DNA of 64,000 nt, from positions 109,590 to 173,589 of the forward strand of contig NZ_QLZA01000009.1 of NCBI RefSeq assembly GCF_009371885.1. Reading direction: 5' to 3'. This DNA is from Bifidobacterium tibiigranuli (GTDB lineage: Bacteria > Actinomycetota > Actinomycetes > Actinomycetales > Bifidobacteriaceae). Position numbers and translations under genes: made by a program. The notes beneath the pieces are model-generated. The model was given only the letters and a program-made list of their open reading frames with translations, was not told the origin of the DNA and ran no database searches. Positions 1 to 7,800 of the stretch are shown here, piece after piece; within the stretch, counting starts at the first letter, position 1, and each line of letters opens with the position of its first letter.

Positions 1-58
1 CACCTGAGGCATAGACGCTGGGGGCAGAATAATATTTCGAATTTGCAAAATACGGCAA

Positions 59-97
59 TTGATATACCGGTGCTCTTATGGATAGAATGAACACCGG
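59..97 (+). promoter_or_regulatory. Candidate promoter and dyad of the Panacea-GNAT operon
   Basis: TTGATA (59-64) and TAGAAT (83-88), 18 bp apart, resemble a sigma-70 promoter. CCGGTG (67-72) and CACCGG (92-97) are a perfect 6-bp inverted repeat around the -10 box, a natural place for autorepression by an antitoxin. Promoter and operator roles are inferred from pattern only. Confidence 0.45.
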
Positions 98-115
98 AAT
101 AGGGAGGTGATTGAT

Positions 116-670
116 ATGGCAAAGGCTGTTGACGTAGCGCGTTATATTTTAGAGCAACGAGAGGCGCGTAACCATATGACCACCGCTTTTGCGCTGCAGA
201 AGTTACTGTATTACTGCCAGTCATGGATGTTGGTGGCAAGGGACCGGCCGCTCTTTGAAGATGAGATTCAGGCATGGGAACATGGTCCCGTCGTCAAATC
301 CGTATACCCGTATTGCCGCGGCAGACGCTACGTATTCGCGCGTGAAGTGACTGGCGGCGATGCCGATGCTTTGACGCTGGAGGAGCGGGCTTTAGTGGAC
401 CGGGTTCTTGCTCTGTACGAGGGCAAGGACGATCACAAGCTTGGCGATGATTTGGAGAAAATGAGCCATGCGGAGAAGCCTTGGTCTGATGTCCGAGATA
501 CCTCGAATCAGATTATTACGCCCGAAAGCATGCTGAGCTATTATTCCGCGCTGCAGGCCAACCCTGGCATGGAGCACTCCGCGCCGATTCCCGATCTGGC
601 TGATGTCTCGGATCGGATGTTTATCTCTCAAGAAGATGCAGATTGGCTCCAATCCGTACTCTCCAATTGA
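116..670 (+). CDS. Panacea-domain (DUF4065/SocA-like) antitoxin
   Basis: A 184-residue protein beginning MAKAVDVARYIL, with the Panacea hallmark of an N-terminal stretch that includes LQKLLYYCQSW (about residues 26-36) followed by EAWEHGP-like QAWEHGPV (about 54-61). Panacea proteins are known as the variable-partner antitoxin half of many toxin-antitoxin pairs and also include SocA and phage GepA-like proteins. The ATG at 116 is chosen because GGGAGG (102-107) lies 8 bases upstream; a GTG at 107 would lie inside that ribosome site. A GNAT acetyltransferase follows after a 19-bp gap with its own GGAGG, so the two are almost certainly co-transcribed. The antitoxin role is inference from domain and neighbour. 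Confidence 0.8.
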   Translation: MAKAVDVARYILEQREARNHMTTAFALQKLLYYCQSWMLVARDRPLFEDEIQAWEHGPVVKSVYPYCRGRRYVFAREVTGGDADALTLEERALVDRVLALYEGKDDHKLGDDLEKMSHAEKPWSDVRDTSNQIITPESMLSYYSALQANPGMEHSAPIPDLADVSDRMFISQEDADWLQSVLSN

Positions 671-689
671 GAAGCGCTCGGAGGAACGT

Positions 690-1214
690 ATGGCAGGCGA
701 ACTCTGGCAAAGGATAGTCAGACTCAACCCCGATATTGATATCGTCGACTTCTCTTGTGGGGAGCCGACGATTGATATGTGGTTCCAGAAGAATGCTGTG
801 GAACAGCAGGAACAGCGCGGCTGCACTGTGTATGTCGCTCTCGATGCAAGTGACGTGATTATTGGCTTTTTCTCGTTGAACATGTATTACTTGCAGAAGA
901 GAATACTGCCTGACCCGGTGAAGGACGGGATAGATCTTCAACAGGGCAACATCCCCTGTATTCTGCTCGGGCAATTCGGTGTGGATTCAAGATTTCGGGG
1001 TGAGAACCGGGAGAAAATAGGTTGCGCTCCCCAAGGTCCTCTCCTTATTCAAGAAGCAATCTCCATTGCTCAAAACCTGGCTGATAACGTCGGCTGCAGA
1101 GCCATGTATGTGCAGGCGTTGAACGATGATCTGGTGCAATGGTACGTGAGGCAGGGATTTACCTCATTCCCCAATAAACCGCGCAATCTTATTCTTGATT
1201 TGAAGAGGCGTTGA
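690..1214 (+). CDS. GNAT-fold acetyltransferase, probable toxin
   Basis: A 174-residue GNAT-family protein. The early segment with FSCGEPTIDMWF matches the F-x-C-G-x-x-x-(I/L)-D-x-W pattern of TacT/AtaT-type toxins, which acetylate aminoacyl-tRNA. The C-terminal half carries LLGQFGVDSRFRG, the acetyl-CoA-binding strand-loop region, and ends in a GF-x-x-F strand. The ATG at 690 is preferred because GGAGG sits at 680-684; an in-frame ATG at 603 would overlap the Panacea gene by 68 bases and lacks a comparable site. Position directly after a Panacea antitoxin supports a type II toxin. A plain metabolic N-acetyltransferase is the alternative; the CG/DxW motif argues against it. Confidence 0.78.
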   Translation: MAGELWQRIVRLNPDIDIVDFSCGEPTIDMWFQKNAVEQQEQRGCTVYVALDASDVIIGFFSLNMYYLQKRILPDPVKDGIDLQQGNIPCILLGQFGVDSRFRGENREKIGCAPQGPLLIQEAISIAQNLADNVGCRAMYVQALNDDLVQWYVRQGFTSFPNKPRNLILDLKRR

Positions 1215-1824
1215 TTGCAGGCTTTGTGCAAAGAGCGTTGCAGAGGCTGCGACGTTTGAGGGCAGTTTAACGGCAGAATGCCCGTATTGAATCGTTAAAC
1301 CCAAAGACTAAATACTCATACTTGTGTGTAGTACTTTGGTGATTGAAGAGGGTGAGGTGTACTGTCTTGCGGGGACACGGCAAGGTTATGCGCACGAGGA
1401 TAATGTATAGCGGCATTTCGGCGTGGGCATGAAGCTTCCGCTTATTCGCAACGTATTTGGTCGCTACGAGGCGGTGCGGGGCCGGTTTTAGAAGACTTAT
1501 AGAGTCGTGGAAAATCATTGAAAATCTGCTTTATCAGGACTCTATTCTTATCTGTGAGCTGCATCACGTAAACGTTTGCTCAATAATACTTCGGCAATCA
1601 AGACCAAGTAGTATTTGGAAACAGACTGTATAAAAGCTGCCTATTCCATGCGAATTGAAGGGGTTTGCGGCTTTGAACGCTCTGGGAGAGTGCGACGCGA
1701 TCGCGCTCTGGACACGCAGTTTCGGCTGCATAAAGCTGAGCGAACAGTGCAGGAAACAGTGTTACCGATTGAGGAAGGACCTTGAATGAATAAGGGATTA
1801 GAGCAAGTTGGGGTGGGTGAATAG
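1215..1824. other. Gene-free 610-bp interval with a mini-ORF next to the adhesin gene
   Basis: No convincing gene is seen on either strand. The right edge holds a 12-codon reading frame (1786-1824) with a strong Shine-Dalgarno stretch GAGGAAGGA (1771-1779). Its TAG stop (1822-1824) touches the ATG of the giant surface-protein gene at 1825 and is in the same frame, so the two could be translationally coupled. The rest is somewhat AT-richer and may be degraded sequence. Confidence 0.4.
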
Positions 1825-4800
1825 ATGCAAAAGTTTGATAGCAAGAGGGTTATGCGTTCGATCGTCGCGTTTATTTCGACGATTGCGATGCTGGTGGGGA
1901 TTTCCATTGTGGCTCCGGCTCCCGCATTCGCAGGCGATGGTGACACGCCGGTGAATCCGGCGACGCCGATGCCGATTTACACCGAGGATTTTGAGAACGT
2001 CAGCGGTTCAACGCCGACCGCATTGAGCGGCTATGATTCGGCATCCAACGGTAGCGATGGCAAACCGATTACCTATACCGCGTCGGACTACTGGCTCGAT
2101 TCGAAGTACTGCAACGGCTTCATCGCCAGCGGCGGCATGGTGCTCAGCCAGAGCGATGTGTTCAACACATACTGCGGGAAAAACGGGGATCCCACGGGCA
2201 ATAACATGGGCGATTATGACGCTGTACGCGCCAAAGCCTATGCCTTGGCGAATGTGAGTGACCCGAACAATGGCAATATGACCAATCACGCGCTGTCCAC
2301 GAATACTTCTGGCGGCACGCCCCCGGCTGACCCGATGTTCACGACGAATGGCAATCCCATTAGCGTATCTACCAACCGCTTCATCGAGCTTGCGGTCGAT
2401 GCTGCGGCAACGGGATGCAATCAGGCAACGCCTGAACTGAGCTTCGTGATGACTGGCTTGCCCAGTGGCGACAAGTCGCTCACCAACGGCACCATCAATC
2501 CGTGTAAATTGGATAACGCTCAGACTTTCAGCGTGAAAAGTAAATTTACCGATGTACTCCCAGATTGGGCCACTACAGGTGCTGTTGGCACATACTACAG
2601 CGATGCGTATCTGATCTCCGCTGATTCCAACAAAGTCAACATTGGCTTGAAGCTGAACAATGCTTCCACAGCCAGTTCAACCGGTCACGGCGCCGGAACT
2701 GTCAACGGTCCCGCCAACGGCAACGACGGTGCCATCGACAACATTCGCGTGCTGGATGTGTCTCCGTACCTGACCAAGTCCTTCAACCCGACCTCGGTTA
2801 AGGTCGGCGATACGTCGACGCTGACGCTGACGGTCAACAACCGCACTGATAACGGCACGAAGAACGGCTGGGCGTTCACTGATGCCCTTCCGGATGGACT
2901 CGTTGTTGCGAATACGCCGAATGTGAAGGCAGACGGCAATAATGGCTCTTGCAAGGCGGACGTGACCGCTAACGCTGGCGACAGCAGCATCGGCATCAAT
3001 AAAGGCGTTCTTAATGGCGGCTCTTCGGCCGCGACTCCCACGACATGCACCATCACGGTGGATGTCACGCCTACGAAGGCGGGGGATCTCACCAACGGCT
3101 CTTCGAATATCGAGTCGACAATCGGCATGGACGGGCCGCAGACTCCTGCGACGTTGACCGCCATCGAGGGCCCGACCGCGCAGAACTCGTCCGCTACGAC
3201 CCAGCCGGGTGTTGCGGTGGATCTGAAGCCGACGACTGGCTTCGGCACCTCGCAGAAGTTCACTTCGGTTGCGTTCGACAAGTCGGGTGCTACCACGAAG
3301 ACGGTTCCGGGCGAAGGCACATGGACGATCGCACTGGGCGACGATGGTCAGCCGGTTGCGACTTTCACTCCTGATGCTGATTTCACTGGCAAGGCAACGA
3401 CTCAGCCGTACATCGTGACGGATGAGAACAATCTGACTGCTACGGCAAACCTCGATGTGACGGTTGCGGCGATTACTGGCCCGACCGCGCAGGATAAGTC
3501 GGCTACGACGAAGCCGAGTACTCCGGTGACCTTGAACCCTGAGACTGGCTTTGGCACGTCGCAGACGTTCACTTCGGTTGCATTCGATGATAAGGGCACG
3601 ACCACGAAGGACGTTTCTGGCGAAGGCACGTGGACGATCAAGCTGAACGACGAAGGCAAGCCTGAGGCGGTGTTCACGCCTGTTGATGGTTTCACCGGCA
3701 CGGCGACTCCGCAGCCGTACATTGTGACGGATGAGAACGGCAAGACTGCGACGGCGAATCTTGATGTGACGGTTCTCGCTCCTCCGACTGCGAAGGATAA
3801 GTCGGCGACGACGAATCCGAAGACTCCGGTGACCTTGGATCCTGAGACTGGTTTCGGTACGTCGCAGACGTTCACTGGTGTGGCGTTCGATAAGTCGGGC
3901 GCAACCACGAAGGACGTTCCTAGCGAGGGCTCTTGGACCATCTCTCTGAATGATAAGGGTCAGCCTGAGGCGGTGTTCACCCCGGTGGATGGCTTCACTG
4001 GCAAGACCACTTCTGTGCCGTACACGGTGACGGATGAGAACGGCCTGACCGCTACCGCCAACCTTGATGTGACGGTTCTCGCTCCTCCGACGACGGGCGA
4101 TGCGTCCAAGACGATCAACCCGAATCAGACGGCGACGCTCAATCCGGTGACCAAGCCTGGTTCCGGCGACATCACCGATGTGAAGTTTACTGATCCTGCT
4201 GCGACTGATGGCGGCAAGACGCTGGTGGTCCCGAACGAGGGCACGTGGACGATCAAGCTGGACAATGGCCAGCCGGTCGCGACGTTCGCTCCGGACAAGG
4301 ACTACTCCGGTCCGGTCACCGAGCAGCAGTACACGGTGACGGATTCGAACAAGCTGACCGCCACCGGCAAGCTGGACGTGACCATCAACGAGCCGCCGAG
4401 CGCGAAGGATAAGTCGGCGACGACGAATCCGAGCACTCCGGTGACCTTGAACCCTGAGACTGGTTTCGGCACGTCTAAGAAGTTCACTGGCGTTGCGTTC
4501 GATGACAAGGGCGCGACCACGAAGACGGTCGATGGTGAGGGCACGTGGACGATTAAGCTGGGCGATAACGGCCAGCCGACCGCGGTGTTCACCCCGGTGG
4601 ATGGCTTCACCGGCAAGACGACTGCCGTGCCGTACATCGTGACGGACGAGAACGGCCTGACCGCTACCGCCAACCTTGATGTGACGGTTCTCGCGCCGCC
4701 GACCGCTTCGGATAAGTCGGCTACGACCGATCCGAAGACTCCGGTGACCTTGGATCCTGATACCACGTTCGGCACGTCGCAGAAGTTCACTGGCGTTGCG

Positions 4801-7800
4801 TTTGATGACAAGGGCGCGACTACGAAGGATGTTCCTGGCGAGGGCACGTGGACGATCAAGCTGAACGACAAGGGCCAGCCTGAGGCTGTGTTCACTCCTG
4901 TCGATGGCTTCACGGGCAAGACGACTCCGCAGCCGTACATCGTGACGGACGAGAACGGCCTGACCGCCAAGGCGAACCTTGACGTGACAGTGAACAAGCC
5001 GCTCACGCCTCCTACAACGGGCGACAAGTCGGCTACAACGAATCCGGATACTCCGGTGACGTTGAACCCGGTGACGACTCCTGGCTCGGCTCCGATCAAG
5101 TCGGTCGTGTTCGACAACAACCAGCCCACGAAGGACGTTCCTGGTCAGGGCACTTGGACGGTCGAGCTGAAGGACGGCCAGCCGGTCGCGACCTTCACTC
5201 CGGACAAGGGCTTCACGGGCAAGGTCACCGATCAGAAATACACAGTGACCGATGAGAACGACAAGACCGCTGACGGCACGCTTTCCGTGACCATCAACAC
5301 GCCTCCGACTGCGAAGGATAAGTCGGCTATGACCAATCCGAGCACTCCGGTGACACTGAACCCTGAGACTGGCTTCGGCACGTCGCAGAAGTTCACTGGC
5401 GTTGCGTTCGATGACAAGGGCGCGACCACGAAGACGGTTCCGAACGAGGGCACGTGGACGATCAAGCTGGGTGACAACGGCCAGCCGACCGCGGTGTTTA
5501 CTCCGGTGGACGGCTTCACCGGCAAGACCACGCCGCAGCCGTACATTGTGACGGATGAGAACGGCCTGACCGCTACCGCCAACCTTGATGTGACGGTTCT
5601 CGCTCCTCCGACCGCTTCGGATAAGTCGGCTACGACCGATCCGAAGACTCCGGTGACGCTGGATCCTGATACCACGTTCGGTACGTCGCAGAAGTTCACC
5701 AAGGTAACCTTCGACAATGGCGATACCACGAAGACGGTTGACGGCGAGGGCGTGTGGACGATCAAGCTGGGTGACAACGGCCAGCCGACCGCGGTGTTCA
5801 CTCCTGCCGATGGCTTCACTGGCAAGACCACTGAGCAGCCGTACACGGTGACGGACGAGAACGGCCTGACCGCCAAGGCGAACCTTGACGTGACGGTCAA
5901 CAAGCCGCTCACGCCGCCTACCACGGGCGATGCGTCCAAGACCATCGATCCGAATACGACGGCCACGCTGACCCCGAAGACGGTTCCCGGCTCCGGTGAC
6001 ATCACCGATGTGAAGTTCGATGATCCTGCTGCGACTGATGGTGGCAAGACGCTGGTGGTTCCGGGCGAGGGCACCTGGTCGATCAAGCTGGACGACAATG
6101 GCCAGCCGGTCGCCACGTTCACCCCGCTCAAGGATTATTCAGGCAAGGTCACTGCGCAGAAGTACACGGTGACTGATTCGAACGGCAAGACGGCTGACGG
6201 CACGCTCAACGTGACGATCAACCCGCCTGCTCCGGTTCCGCCGAAGACTGGCGACAAGTCGGCGACGACTGATCCGGGCAAGCCGGTGACGCTGGTCCCC
6301 GTGACCAAGCCTGGTTCTGCGCCGATCAAGTCGGTCGTGTTCGACGACGGTCAGCCCACGAAGGACGTTCCTGGCGAAGGCACGTGGACGGTCGAGCTCA
6401 AGGATGGGCAGCCTGTTGCGGTGTTCACTCCCGAGGACGGCTTCACTGGCAAGACGACTTCGCAGCCATACACGGTGACGGACGAGAACGGCAAGACCGC
6501 TACGGGCAAGCTGGACGTGACGGTGAATACGCCGCCCACGACCGGTGACAAGTCCGCGACGACCAATCCGAAGACGCCGGTGACGCTGGCTCCGAAGACC
6601 ACTCCTGGCTCTTCGCCGATCAAGTCTGTCGTGTTCGACAACGGCCAGCCCACGAAGGATGTCCCCAATGAGGGCACCTGGACTGTCAAGCTGGACAATG
6701 GCCAGCCGGTCGCTGTGTTCACTCCTGCCGATGGTTTCACTGGCAAGACCACTCCTCAGCCGTATACGGTTACGGATGAGAACGGCCTGACTGCTACCGC
6801 CAAGCTGGACGTGACGGTTCTCGCGCCGCCGACGACCGGTGACGCTTCGAAGACCATCGATCCGAATACGACGGCGACGCTCAATCCGGTGACCAAGCCT
6901 GGTTCGGGCGACATCACTGCGGTGGCGTTCGACAATGGCAAGGATACGAAGACGGTTCCCGGCGAGGGCTCTTGGTCGATCAAGCTGGACAATGGCCAGC
7001 CTGTTGCGACCTTCACCCCCGACAAGGACTACTCCGGCAAGGTCACTGCGCAGAAGTACACGGTGACCGATGCGAACAAGCTGACGGCTGACGGCACGCT
7101 CAACGTGACGATCAACCCGCCTGCTCCGGTTCCGCCGAAGACTGGCGACAAGACGGTGACTGCTGAACCGGGTGCTCTGGTGACGCTCAATCCGGTGACG
7201 ACTCCTGGCTCTTCGCCGATCATGTCTGCTGTGTTTGACAATGGCAAGGACACGAAGGTTGTTCCTGGTCAGGGTACGTGGACGATCAAGGTCGTTGACG
7301 GTCAGCCAGTTGTGGTGTTCACTCCGGAGCCTGATTTCAAGGGTTCTCCTGATCCGCAGAAGTACACGGTGACGGATGAGAATGGCAAGACGGCTGACGG
7401 TACGTTGACGATTAATGTTCCGGCTGCTCCTGTCACGCCTCCGACTACGGGCGACAAGTCCGCGGCGACTGATCCGGGTACTCCGGTGACGTTGGCTCCG
7501 ACTGCGAAGCCTGGTTCTGCTCCGATCACGTCGGTTGTGTTCGATAATGGCAAGGACACGAAGACGGTTCCTGGTGAGGGCGTGTGGACGATCAAGGTCG
7601 TCGATGGCCAGCCGGTCGCTACCTTCACTCCGGACAAGGGCTTCACTGGCAAGACCACGCCGCAGCAGTACACGGTGACGGATGGCAACGGCAAGACCGC
7701 TACGGGCAAGCTTGACGTGACCATCACCATGCCGCCGAGCGCGAAGGATCAGTCGGCTACGACCGATCCGAAGACTCCGGTGACGTTGAACCCCGAGACG

